A stretch of 64,000 nt of DNA from KBS-96 sp964247975. Its GTDB lineage: Bacteria > Acidobacteriota > Terriglobia > Bryobacterales > Bryobacteraceae. The notes beneath the pieces were generated by a model. That model did not search any database. It was not told the DNA's origin and saw only the letters and a list, made by a program, of their open reading frames with translations. The stretch is taken from assembly GCA_964247975.1 (NCBI GenBank), contig CAXTWH010000003.1, positions 62,001 through 126,000 on the forward strand. The letters run 5' to 3'. Made by a program: the position numbers and the translations under genes. Shown here one piece after another: positions 18,000-26,154 of the stretch (the stretch's first letter is position 1; each line of letters opens with the position of its first letter).

Positions 18000-18599
18000 C
18001 TACTGCGTCAGGTTTTGTCCGCTCAGAGTTTGAGTTAATTTTTCAGCAAAGTTTTCGCCGGATTCAGTTTCCAGAATGCGTTTCTCCACTGGCAAAGCCT
18101 CTTCCACCTGTTGAACCAGGCGAAGCAGGCTTTTGATGTTCGATTCAATCAATCGTCCGCTGCCGCGCAGGTTGGGATCGGGCAGAAACATCGTATCAAC
18201 GCCAAAATCGATGCGTAGATCCTCTTGTTCTTCGGTCGCTAAACTGGATCCATTATCAAAGCCCGTTCCAAACGCGCATAAAAGAATGCGCGTCGGCGCG
18301 ATTTCCCATTCTTCCCCGTTGTATTGCCAAAGATCCCACCAGGTTTCAAGCTGATAAGCGATATCCGGGCCGCTGTAATCCCGCAAAACTTCCAATATCT
18401 CAGCAATCTGAACCGGGCCGTTAATCGCGCGCTCCAATAAAGGCGGCTCAGTGACGCTAAGGGCTTGAATGGTAAGCGTGGATTGCGGCTGTTCGCGCTG
18501 CGAAAAAGGAAAAATGGTTAAAAGCTTTTCAAAATAGCGCGTTCGCCAGCTTGCGAGAGCTTCCGGCAGCCAAAGAGATAAATAAAGTTGGTCGGTCAC
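18000..18599 (-). CDS. conserved hypothetical protein
   Basis: About 199 residues from a GTG at 18597-18599. The frame stays open further upstream, but that extension is antisense to the YkgJ gene and is arginine/serine-rich noise, so I cut it. The product has no signal peptide or membrane segment. It is rich in acidic residues and Trp in the middle (ETWWDLWQYNGEEWEIAP) and has a 'DFGVDTMFLPDPNLRGSGRL' segment followed by a helical, coiled-coil-like C-terminus. I do not recognise a family. It diverges from ykgJ-rmuC and may be a cytoplasmic partner of unknown role. The exact start is uncertain. Confidence 0.65.
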   Translation of the reverse strand: MTDQLYLSLWLPEALASWRTRYFEKLLTIFPFSQREQPQSTLTIQALSVTEPPLLERAINGPVQIAEILEVLRDYSGPDIAYQLETWWDLWQYNGEEWEIAPTRILLCAFGTGFDNGSSLATEEQEDLRIDFGVDTMFLPDPNLRGSGRLIESNIKSLLRLVQQVEEALPVEKRILETESGENFAEKLTQTLSGQNLTQ

Positions 18600-18669
18600 C
18601 TTCTTTATTATGTCGCTCCCGGTTTGCAGTTCGATTCGGTTTGCTGCTTTTAACTGAGATACTGGAGGT

Positions 18670-19173
18670 ATGCTGACTGACCTTGTGCAGATTAAACGGC
18701 TGGGCGAAAAGCAGCAGGACGAAAACAAACGATTCCGAGCCTGGCTGAAGCGCCACAATTTTGTGGAGCGCCGGTTGAAAGCGATTGCGGAAAACGTGGA
18801 AGACCGGACGGACTGCACTGCTTGCGCCAACTGCTGCCGGGTAGCCACCACGCAAGTCAGCGAACGCGATGCCGAACGGCTGGCCCGATTTCTGGGCATG
18901 AAGCTGCCGGAGTTTCTACACAACTATACGATGGAAACCGAGGACGAAGGATTGATTTTGAAAAGAACGGAAAACGGCTGCGTGTTTCTGGAAGGAAATT
19001 TGTGTTCGGTTTACGAAGGAAGACCGGAAACATGCCATCTTTTTCCGCATCTGGTGAAGGGAAACGGCTCGTTTCTCAGCCGTATGTGGCACATGCCGGA
19101 CCGCGCTATGTACTGTCCTATCGTGTATAACTCGCTGGAGGAATTTAAACAGGAGACCGGATTCAAAAAGTGA
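18670..19173 (+). CDS. YkgJ family cysteine-cluster protein
   Basis: This 167-residue protein has the UPF0153/YkgJ signature: a CxxCxxCC cluster in DCTACANCCRV (about residues 56-62), then NGCVFLEGNLCSVYEGRPETCHLFPHL, giving further Cys ligands. Such proteins are thought to bind iron-sulfur or zinc; no reaction is established. Its last four bases (GTGA) overlap the GTG start of rmuC, so the two are translationally coupled. The ATG follows a GGAGGT stretch at a close spacing. Confidence 0.85.
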   Translation: MLTDLVQIKRLGEKQQDENKRFRAWLKRHNFVERRLKAIAENVEDRTDCTACANCCRVATTQVSERDAERLARFLGMKLPEFLHNYTMETEDEGLILKRTENGCVFLEGNLCSVYEGRPETCHLFPHLVKGNGSFLSRMWHMPDRAMYCPIVYNSLEEFKQETGFKK

Positions 19174-20375
19174 CTGCGCTTGCTTTACTCTGCCTGCTGG
19201 GGCTGTTCATCGCTCTAGCAATTGCATTCCGGCAATTTCAGCAGGCGGAGCGCTGGCGTAGAACGGCGCAGGAAGCCTTGATTGAAGCGGCGAAAGCAGA
19301 AGCCGATGCCGCCGCCGAGAAACGACTGGCAGCGGAGCAGGTGAAACTGCTCGAAAACGCGCAAAATAGGCTGGATCAACATTTCCGTTCCGTAGCGGCG
19401 GAAGTTCTGCAAGCCAACAGCCAGCAGTTTCTTGATCGTTCGCGGGAGCAAGTGCAGGGCGTGGTTGCTCCGGTGCAGGACGCTTTGCAGCGCTTCGATC
19501 AGAACGTCAGGGATTTGGAACAATCCCGGTCGAAAGCATACGTCAGCATCACTGCTCAGATTAACAGCCTGCTTGATTCCGAGCGCGAGCTGCGCCAATC
19601 CACTAACGACTTGAAAAATGTCCTGCGCTCGCCCCAGCATAGCGGGCGATGGGGCGAAGTACAATTGCGGCGGGCTTTGGAAATGGCCGGCATGTTGGCG
19701 CACTGCGATTTTCATCAACAAGTGTCGCTGGACGGAGGACGTTTACGGCCCGATGTGGTGATTCATCTGCCGAACGGCAGAAATTTGGCCGTGGACGCGA
19801 AAGTGTCCTTGGAAGCATATCTGAGAGCCGTTGAAACGGAGAATGAAGCGGAACGCAACCGGCTGATGGCTGACCATGCCCGGCTGGTGCGAACTCATCT
19901 GAAATCACTCAGCGAGAAAAATTATTGGTCGCAACTGGAAGGCTCGCCGGAATTTGTGATTGCGTTTTTGCCGTTGGAATCCATCTACAGCGCCGCTTTG
20001 CAGCATGATAATGAATTGTTGAACTTCGGCGTAGAAAAACGAGTGCTGCTTGCTACTCCCACGACGTTGATTGCCGTGTTATTTTCGATCGCGCAAGGCT
20101 GGCGGGAGCGGGAATTTGACAATAATTCAAACCGTATTCGGGAATTGGGAAAAGAACTTTACGAGCGGCTGTTGAACGTGCACGGAAATTCGGGTTTGGT
20201 TGGGCAGGAACTCCGAAACGCGGTGGATGCTTATAACAGCACCGTTTGGCAGATGGAAAGCCGCGTGTTTGTCACGGGCCGAAAATTCTGCGCTCTGCAG
20301 GGCCGGAAGTTTGGCGACTTGGAAGAACTGCCGGTGGTGGATGCCGCAATTAGAATGCCTGCCGTCAATGAATAG
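19170..20375 (+). CDS. rmuC: DNA recombination protein RmuC
   Basis: This 401-residue protein has an N-terminal transmembrane helix (residues 2-17), a long Ala/Glu-rich coiled coil to about residue 140, and the RmuC nuclease-like domain (about 145-370) with the family segments SPQHSGRWGEVQLRRALE, LPNGRNLAVDAKVSLEAY and VIAFLPLESIY. In E. coli, loss of RmuC changes the rate of inversion at short inverted repeats, and the domain is related to PD-(D/E)XK nucleases; the DAK residues fit that active site. Translation starts at a GTG inside the stop of the ykgJ gene. Confidence 0.93.
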   Translation: MTALALLCLLGLFIALAIAFRQFQQAERWRRTAQEALIEAAKAEADAAAEKRLAAEQVKLLENAQNRLDQHFRSVAAEVLQANSQQFLDRSREQVQGVVAPVQDALQRFDQNVRDLEQSRSKAYVSITAQINSLLDSERELRQSTNDLKNVLRSPQHSGRWGEVQLRRALEMAGMLAHCDFHQQVSLDGGRLRPDVVIHLPNGRNLAVDAKVSLEAYLRAVETENEAERNRLMADHARLVRTHLKSLSEKNYWSQLEGSPEFVIAFLPLESIYSAALQHDNELLNFGVEKRVLLATPTTLIAVLFSIAQGWREREFDNNSNRIRELGKELYERLLNVHGNSGLVGQELRNAVDAYNSTVWQMESRVFVTGRKFCALQGRKFGDLEELPVVDAAIRMPAVNE

Positions 20376-20527
20376 GTTAATGGGCCGATTTAATGGATCT
20401 TGGGTCACTTTCAATCCATAGATCACTGCAATTCCGGCTGAAAACGTTCCATCTCAACAGAAGCGCGTTTATCGTCACTTATTTCCGGCTCGAAGCGGAT
20501 TCCGGCAGATAGCGTCTATCATTGAGT

Positions 20528-20905
20528 TCACCTCTTTACGTTTATGCGATTTTTCCTCTTGGATTGCGCTTCCTTTTCTGCAATCTGAAGTTGGTAAGCG
20601 TTCACAATCGACGCAAGCAGGCCCGGGAACCGAGCATCGATTTCCTCGCATCGGGAAGAGTTAATCATTTCCACTCCACGACGCTCGCTGCGGATTAGTC
20701 CTGCTTCTCGCAAAATGCGAAAGTGTAGCGAAAGCGTGGATTTCGGAATGGGTTCGTTCAGGATCTCTCGAAATGCTGAGCAGTTCGCCGTGCATCCGGG
20801 CCCGGCGAGTTCGGCACAGATTGCTACACGCACCGGATCGGCAAGTGCGTGCAGCACTGCTTCAACGGTGATGTCTTTAATCGCGGGATGGAGAAGGGGC
20901 CGCAT
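20528..20905 (-). CDS. ArsR family winged-helix transcriptional regulator
   Basis: This 125-residue protein has a winged helix-turn-helix: LADPVRVAICAELAG begins helix 2 and IPKSTLSLHFRILREAGLIRSERRG is the recognition helix plus wing. Cysteines at about 38, 42 and 85 are present, but they do not match a clear metal site such as CxCxxC, so the inducer is unknown. The gene diverges from a short-chain dehydrogenase with inverted repeats between, the usual arrangement for a local repressor. Confidence 0.88.
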   Translation of the reverse strand: MRPLLHPAIKDITVEAVLHALADPVRVAICAELAGPGCTANCSAFREILNEPIPKSTLSLHFRILREAGLIRSERRGVEMINSSRCEEIDARFPGLLASIVNAYQLQIAEKEAQSKRKNRINVKR

Positions 20906-20926
20906 CTGATCTTGCCTGTAGTCTAC

Positions 20927-20968
20927 TGAACATTCCTTTGCAGTTCAATAGTTCATTATTTCCGAACT
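20927..20968. promoter_or_regulatory. candidate ArsR operators
   Basis: Two adjacent inverted repeats lie between the divergent genes: TGAAC-N11-GTTCA at 20927-20947 and AGTTC-N9-GAACT at 20950-20968. They share the GTTC/GAAC half-site, which suits a dimeric winged-helix repressor acting on both genes. Confidence 0.45.
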
Positions 20969-21071
20969 AATGAATCTTGTTGGAAGTTCCGCTCATCTCC
21001 TCAGCAGTGTTCCTCTTCGTCTTCACGCGATGAGGGAAGCTACAACCACCAAATTGAAACAGGAGATCTCA

Positions 21072-21803
21072 ATGGGAAAGCTGGACGGTAAGGTCGCGGT
21101 TATAACAGGAGCAACATCAGGAATGGCACTGGCCACTGCCAAATTATTCGTGGCGGAGGGCGCATACGTCTTCATCACAGGACGACGCCAGGACAAGCTG
21201 GATGAAGCGGTTGCCTCGATTGGAAGCAATGTTACGGCGGTACAGGGCGATGCAGCGAAGCTTGACGATCTGGACCGTTTATACGAGACCGTGAAGCGTG
21301 AAAAGGGCAAGATCGACATCCTGTTTGCGAGCGCCGGACAGGGCGAGTTAGGGAAGATCGGCGAGATCACAGAAGAGCAATTTGATAAGACCTTTGGCGT
21401 GAACGCACGTGGCACGCTCTTCACAGTGCAAAAGGCTCTGCCTTTGTTATCAAATGGCGGCTCAATCATCTTGAACGGCTCGATTGCCTCCCTGAAGGGA
21501 ATGCCTGCCTTTAGTGTGTACGCAGGAAGCAAGGCCGCACTACGCGCATTCACTCGATCTTGGGTAACAGACTTGAAGGACCGTCATATCCGCGTCAATG
21601 TACTGAGCCCAGGCACCATCGACACGCCTGGCCTCGATCCGTTCGGATCGGAGGCTAAGGAGTACTTCGCATCTCAGGTCCCACGAGGCACGATGGGACG
21701 GCCCGAGGAGATTGCTACAGCGGCGCTGTTCTTGGCTTCGGATGACTCAAGTTTTGTGAATGGGGTCGAGCTGTGCGTAGATGGAGGGACAGCTCAGATC
21801 TGA
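21072..21803 (+). CDS. short-chain dehydrogenase/reductase (SDR)
   Basis: This 243-residue classical SDR has the cofactor loop TGATSGMA near residue 12, the structural NAG-like segment replaced by ASAGQGE, catalytic Ser in LNGSIAS and the YxxxK pair in YAGSKAALRAF, ending GVELCVDGG. Members oxidise or reduce hydroxyl and keto groups with NAD(P)H. The start ATG at 21072 has AGGAG at 21061-21065; a longer frame from 20970 runs through the operator and has no such support. It is probably regulated by the divergent ArsR gene. The substrate is unknown. Confidence 0.9.
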   Translation: MGKLDGKVAVITGATSGMALATAKLFVAEGAYVFITGRRQDKLDEAVASIGSNVTAVQGDAAKLDDLDRLYETVKREKGKIDILFASAGQGELGKIGEITEEQFDKTFGVNARGTLFTVQKALPLLSNGGSIILNGSIASLKGMPAFSVYAGSKAALRAFTRSWVTDLKDRHIRVNVLSPGTIDTPGLDPFGSEAKEYFASQVPRGTMGRPEEIATAALFLASDDSSFVNGVELCVDGGTAQI

Positions 21804-21889
21804 GATTGTCGCTTTCGCTTCTCATTGAACACTTGACTTAATCGTCAAGATGGTAGCTGCCATTCTCGTGTGTGCTTGCCTAGTTGAGT

Positions 21890-21921
21890 GGTCCGTTAAG
21901 GTTTGGCTCCCTCAACGGACC
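21890..21921. other. hairpin after the SDR gene
   Basis: GGTCCGTT (21890-21897) pairs with AACGGACC (21914-21921) across a 16-base loop. There is no T-run on either side, so it is not a standard intrinsic terminator. Confidence 0.3.
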
Positions 21922-22024
21922 GCATCGGTTGTTGACAAGCCGACCTTGTGAGGCGATACGCATTAACTCCAAGGAAAGTAACACGAAGGGTTTCTCGCTG
22001 GAAAACAAAACCACCACTGCCAAT

Positions 22025-23038
22025 TTAATTTAAATGTTCCGTGATGGAAACATCTCTGTTGAGCGAAAACGTGAGGCGTGTTTCCGCCTGAATCTGAGCC
22101 GGTTTTCCGCGAGTGGTCAGCACCGCGCCGGTTCCTGCCGCGCCGCCTGCGCCTGCCCCGATCGCCGCGCCTTTACCGCCGCCCGCTAACGCGCCGATGA
22201 TGGCACCCAGGGCTGCGCCGCCGGCCACCTCCGCCGCGTCCCGCTTTTTGCTGGCAGGGCCTTCCTGATCCCAAGGCGCTGTTTCGATGTTCAAAGTTTG
22301 CCCATCGGTGGTATGCAACTGCGTCAAAACCAAGGCTAGTTCAGCAGTGCCTTTAACCCGTCCGGCTTTATCAGCTCGGGTCACTTTGCCGATTGCCCGG
22401 GAGCCGCGGTCAGCAATCACAAAGCCATCAATGATTACCGGACTGACTAAGCTGGCGGTAAAAGTATCGCCAGGGTAATTGGTATTGGTGGATACCGTCT
22501 CATTGATGCGCACCGTAATGGATGTGCCTGCTGCGAGGGTTACGGTTTTGGGTTCACGCGGTGGGGGCGGCGCAGTTTGCGTTCCAGGCGGCGGATACAA
22601 AGCATCATTTGGTTGTTGCGCAGCAGGCGGCTGCGCGGGCGAGACCGGTTGTGGAGGAACGACGGGAACAGGCGCAGGAACTATCTCAGCTTGAGTTGGC
22701 TGGTAGGCAGCCGCGCTTTCGTCCGTTGTTCGCGGACGCGGCGATTTTGCCTGTGCTTGTTCCGCGCCGGGACTGGATTTGCGGCTTTTCGTTTCTGTGC
22801 TGCCAACAGGAGCCTGAACAATCGGCTGCTCAATCGAAACCGGATCGGGAGCGGTTTGATAACCCGCCGATGGCTTGGAAATCGGCTGATGAACGGGGGT
22901 TGCGGTAGGAGAAACTTGCGCATTGGTCGGCTCCGCTATGGGCTTGTTCCGCAAGGACGTTACCAACATTGTACTGCCGCCGGCTACCAGTAAACCGGAT
23001 AAGAAAGCGATCAGGATGATGCTCAAGTTTTTCTGCAC
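22025..23038 (-). CDS. membrane-anchored Pro-rich protein with glycine-zipper C-terminus
   Basis: This 337-residue protein has an N-terminal membrane anchor (residues 6-28), a long Pro/Gln/Ala-rich low-complexity linker (about 35-165), and a compact domain starting near KTVTLAAGTSITVRINE that looks like a beta-rich fold with 'GDTFTASLVSPVIIDG' and 'GSRAIGKVTRADKAGRVKG'. A glycine-zipper stretch (AGGAALGAIIGALAGG and following) near the C-terminus could span or associate with a membrane. Similar proteins occur in Acidobacteria with no known role. An envelope function is inferred. Rich in Pro codons, it has no obvious partner gene. Confidence 0.7.
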   Translation of the reverse strand: MQKNLSIILIAFLSGLLVAGGSTMLVTSLRNKPIAEPTNAQVSPTATPVHQPISKPSAGYQTAPDPVSIEQPIVQAPVGSTETKSRKSSPGAEQAQAKSPRPRTTDESAAAYQPTQAEIVPAPVPVVPPQPVSPAQPPAAQQPNDALYPPPGTQTAPPPPREPKTVTLAAGTSITVRINETVSTNTNYPGDTFTASLVSPVIIDGFVIADRGSRAIGKVTRADKAGRVKGTAELALVLTQLHTTDGQTLNIETAPWDQEGPASKKRDAAEVAGGAALGAIIGALAGGGKGAAIGAGAGGAAGTGAVLTTRGKPAQIQAETRLTFSLNRDVSITEHLN

Positions 23039-23362
23039 AACTGCTCCTGTTTAACTAAACGTGCTTCGGGGGAAAGGCGTTACCGGCCATTCTTTTCGGA
23101 TCTTTCTGTATAACTGAATGGATGGGCTGAGAGCCAACATAATAAACCGGGAGACAGGTAACACTTCTGCAATATCACCCCTATTCTCCTTCCTTTTCAG
23201 GCGGACAGCAATGGGCGGCTCGGCTCTGGTGCAGGTGAGAAGGGCAATTTTAGAGGAACTTACAAATCAGACCTCATTCCGCTGTAGTTTCCGTTTAGCC
23301 CGTCTTATATACGCAACCAGGAAACATAAACTGGCTTCACGGACTGATTCTGTTTGCCCTTG
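23039..23362. other. intergenic region without a recognised gene
   Basis: About 324 bases between the glycine-zipper gene and the decayed monooxygenase. A short + frame (23118-23366) has no family resemblance and is likely chance. I see no terminator or promoter that stands out. Confidence 0.4.
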
Positions 23363-24469
23363 TTAGCACCATTTGTCGCGCCGAACAAGCCAGCGAGCGG
23401 CAGCCTTTTGGAGTTCGCGGCAATCTGGGTGGTTGTCGGAGGCCCAGGCAGTTATCCCATCAGGGCGTATCAGTACGACGCTCAAGGCGAATTGTTCTTT
23501 CGCCCGGCCACAAACATACTTCATCCGGTCGCCATATTCACTCGCCAAAGTTTTGAGAGCAGCATCTTTATCAAAGTCGAGCAGTATTCTTTGGCCATCG
23601 TGCATCAGTTCGCCAATCCTCGCGCCGTCTTCGAACTCAAAGTTGGGGACGCTATGGCTTACGAGAGGATGATCGTCACCAAGATGGTAATGTGTGAAAA
23701 CGCCCCACACCCCTCCAGCGATGTAGGTGGCTCCATCGCGCGTATTCATCAGGTCTCGGACAATCGCATTCAGCGCATGGGCATCTGGATCTGGTTTCAT
23801 TAGGGCGACTTGGGCTCGCGACCAGTCTAGGACCTGCTCCCCAAACGGGCGCCGTTCCGTTTGATAACTGTCCAATAAGCCTTCCGGCACTTTCCCTTGA
23901 ATTGTTGCGGCAAGCTTCCAGCCCAGGTTCATGGCAGCGCCGGCCAAAAGAACATGCCCGTTCCGGTAAGCTGTGGCCTGCCGTGCTCGGTCTGTCCATG
24001 TAAGTGCCTGCATGTAAGGCGTTTATCGTGATGTCGGTGTTCGAGACGCGGCGCAACACCGCTTGCACGTGTTCCAGCGTGATTGGCTCCGCACGATGAG
24101 CTACTCCGCCATCAAACTCCACCATCACCAGATAACCTGGCTGCGATTGGAAGTACATGCCAATCGGCGTTAGATTGCGGCCTGGCCGAGCTTCTCCGGA
24201 TCGGCAAGGTCAACCTGAGCAGAATAGCCGGTAAACTCTGGCTCCGTGCCTGCAAATTCAAAACCGCCCGCCTTACGAACAACACTGCGGCTTCCATCGC
24301 AACCCACTAGCCATTTCGCTTGAAATGATTGATCCCCTGCCTGAACCGTCACGCTATCCGCAGTTTGATGGAAGTCAACGATGGCAAACCCGCGCCTAAT
24401 CTCTACACCCAGGGCTTCTGCACGGCGAGCCAGCATAGATTCAAGCTCCTCCAGAAAAGATCGATGCAT
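23363..24469 (-). pseudogene. decayed FAD-dependent aromatic monooxygenase (PheA/MhpA-like)
   Basis: Three overlapping frames read in order as one FAD-dependent hydroxylase. Part one (24469 to about 24180) contains ALGVEIRRGFAIVDF and WLVGCDGSRSVVRKAGG, the DG motif. Part two (about 24180-24015) contains LTPIGMYFQSQPGYL. Part three (about 24013-23363) contains TWTDRARQATAYRNGHVLLAG and the C-terminal thioredoxin-like domain. Frameshifts occur near 24180 and 24010. Between LLAG and MNLGWKL about 19 residues are missing, including the conserved GD motif that binds FAD. The N-terminal GxGxxG dinucleotide fold is absent, since the frame ends at the junction with the tetR fragment. The gene is clearly non-functional. 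Confidence 0.88.
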
Positions 24470-24811
24470 TCCGGACCTTTTATATTGACCTGTCAAAGGA
24501 CAAGGAATGGGCGCTCATAGGTCTTGAAGTCAAGCTTTTTGCGAGGCGCTATCCGGAGGGAAAAGAGAAACTTCGTCAGATTGACAACCACGTTGGAGAC
24601 AGCATCGACGGGGCATTAACTCAACTTTTCGGCAACTCTGTTCGAGCAGCGGAGAAGCACTTGGGGGATTTTCTCTGCGCTTGTGCTTGAAGCCGATTTG
24701 GAACCCGATGTGTTTCCTGAGCGGAAGATGAGAGCCATGCTGGGTACGATTTTCGATGCCCTGTTGGGATTCGGCAATCAAACCATTCAAACCCAGAAAG
24801 CTCGTGAGTAG
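24463..24811 (+). pseudogene. decayed TetR family regulator, C-terminal part
   Basis: From about 24463 the frame reads DAFRTFYIDLSKDKEWAL, then GLEVKLFARRYPEGKEKL, the ligand-binding part of a TetR regulator. It stops at TGA 24688-24690. Removing one base from the five-G run at 24663-24667 restores the frame to SALVLEADLEPDVFPERK and IFDALLGFG, ending at TAG 24809-24811. The DNA-binding N-terminus is missing. The fragment diverges from the decayed monooxygenase, as expected for its former local repressor; both lost their N-termini at the same junction. The G-run shift could also be an assembly error, but the truncation is real in this sequence. Confidence 0.75.
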
Positions 24812-24873
24812 AGCAGGCAGTTTTCTTAACGCCTCTGCGACCTGCGCTTTTTTTAGACCTGTATTCTACAAAC

Positions 24874-25896
24874 ATGAATCGCCGCACATTTCTCGGTTTC
24901 TCCTCAGTCGCAGCCCTGACCCGCCCGTCCTGGGCCGTGGCCGCCGCCCTCATCAATAAGCGGGAACGCATGCTCGGGTGGCTGGCGGGCCAGAACACAT
25001 CTTCGTACACCCCTGCCGCTTTTTTCCTCCACTTCGGGAACGATTACAAAACGGGTACCGCTGCCGCGCAACGTCACCGGGAGTTCTTTCATTACACCGA
25101 CATGGATTTTGTGAAAATTCAGTTCGAGCAAACCTACGCGCGTCAGGAGTTTTTACAGAAACCGGGTGACTGGTCGAAGCTTCGCCTGGCTAAGATCGAT
25201 TTCTACGAGCCGCTTCTGCAAACCGTTCGGGAACTAGTCAGGACCGAGAAAAAGAATTCATTGATTCTGATGACGCTCTACTCGCCATTCATGTGCGCCG
25301 GCCAATGCGCAACTGCGCCTGTGCTTATTCGGCACCTCGAAGAAAATCCGGAGGCTGTGAAAAAAGGGTTGGAAATCCTTGCAGAAAGCCAACTTGTCTT
25401 CGTGCATGCCTGCATTAAAGAGGGGGTGGACGGCTTTTACGCTTCTACCCAGGGCGGCGAAGCGAAGCGCTTCAGTAACCCAGCCATCTTCCGTGACTAT
25501 GTAAAACCCTTCGATCTGGTCTCGATGAAGGAAATTGCGCCGGCTTGTCCGTTCAATATCCTCCACGTCTGCGATTATGTAGCACCTTATGACAATTATG
25601 CCGCTTTCTACGACTACCCCGGCCATGTTGTTAACTGCAATGTGAAGTTGACTGATCGGCATCTTTCTGCGCAAGAAGTTACCGCTTCCTTCCAACGCCC
25701 TTTCATGGGAGGCATGGACCGTCACGGCATCCTCGCCGTGGGCACGCCGGAACAGGTAGAAACGGAGGTGCGAAGCGTAGTGAAGGGCGCGCCGCGTCCG
25801 TTCCTGCTCGGGGCTGATTGCACGGTGGAAGCCAACACGAACTGGGACCGGCTCAAACACGCCATCGCGGTCGCCCATCAAGGAAACATTGCTTAA
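24874..25896 (+). CDS. uroporphyrinogen decarboxylase (UroD)-like protein with Tat-type signal
   Basis: This 340-residue protein begins MNRRTFLGFSSVAALT, a twin-arginine type leader with cleavage likely near PSWA-VA. The rest follows the UroD/methylcobamide:CoM methyltransferase TIM-barrel pattern: MDFVKIQFEQTYA, VKPFDLVSMKEI, PFNILHVCDYVAPY, GGMDRHGILAVGTPEQVE and the closing FLLGADCTVEANTNWDRL. In cytoplasmic relatives these regions bind porphyrin or corrinoid/methyl substrates. Here a His/Cys set (HVCDY, GADCTV) could ligate metal. An exported UroD-like enzyme is unusual; the leader might instead be non-cleaved. The substrate is unknown. Confidence 0.8.
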   Translation: MNRRTFLGFSSVAALTRPSWAVAAALINKRERMLGWLAGQNTSSYTPAAFFLHFGNDYKTGTAAAQRHREFFHYTDMDFVKIQFEQTYARQEFLQKPGDWSKLRLAKIDFYEPLLQTVRELVRTEKKNSLILMTLYSPFMCAGQCATAPVLIRHLEENPEAVKKGLEILAESQLVFVHACIKEGVDGFYASTQGGEAKRFSNPAIFRDYVKPFDLVSMKEIAPACPFNILHVCDYVAPYDNYAAFYDYPGHVVNCNVKLTDRHLSAQEVTASFQRPFMGGMDRHGILAVGTPEQVETEVRSVVKGAPRPFLLGADCTVEANTNWDRLKHAIAVAHQGNIA

Positions 25897-26154
25897 TCGT
25901 GGTACGGTCCCCTGAGAAGGTTTGCAAAAAATCACGCGACTGGACTATTGAAAGTTTGTGTTTGATCGATAAGCCAGAAGAGCAGCGCTACAACAGAGAT
26001 GCTGTTCCATCTGTGAAAAGTCAAAAGAATACTATGTCAGTACGGTTAGTACCTTGGTTGGTTGCCCTCACTTGAAAGGCACTACAACCTATGTCACGCT
26101 TTTTACAGATCAGTGTTCTTGTTGAAGGAAGCATGTGTTGCAAAGGGGAGTAAA

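Noticed and set aside
17814..18038. A 74-codon rightward frame upstream of the hypothetical gene
   Set aside because: It overlaps the 3' end of a better-supported leftward gene and resembles no known family.
18600..18923. N-terminal extension of the hypothetical protein at 18000
   Set aside because: It is antisense to the YkgJ gene, and its Arg/Ser-rich composition looks like shadow coding.
23118..23366. An 82-codon frame in the gap before the decayed monooxygenase
   Set aside because: Composition is not protein-like, and the end runs into the pseudogene.
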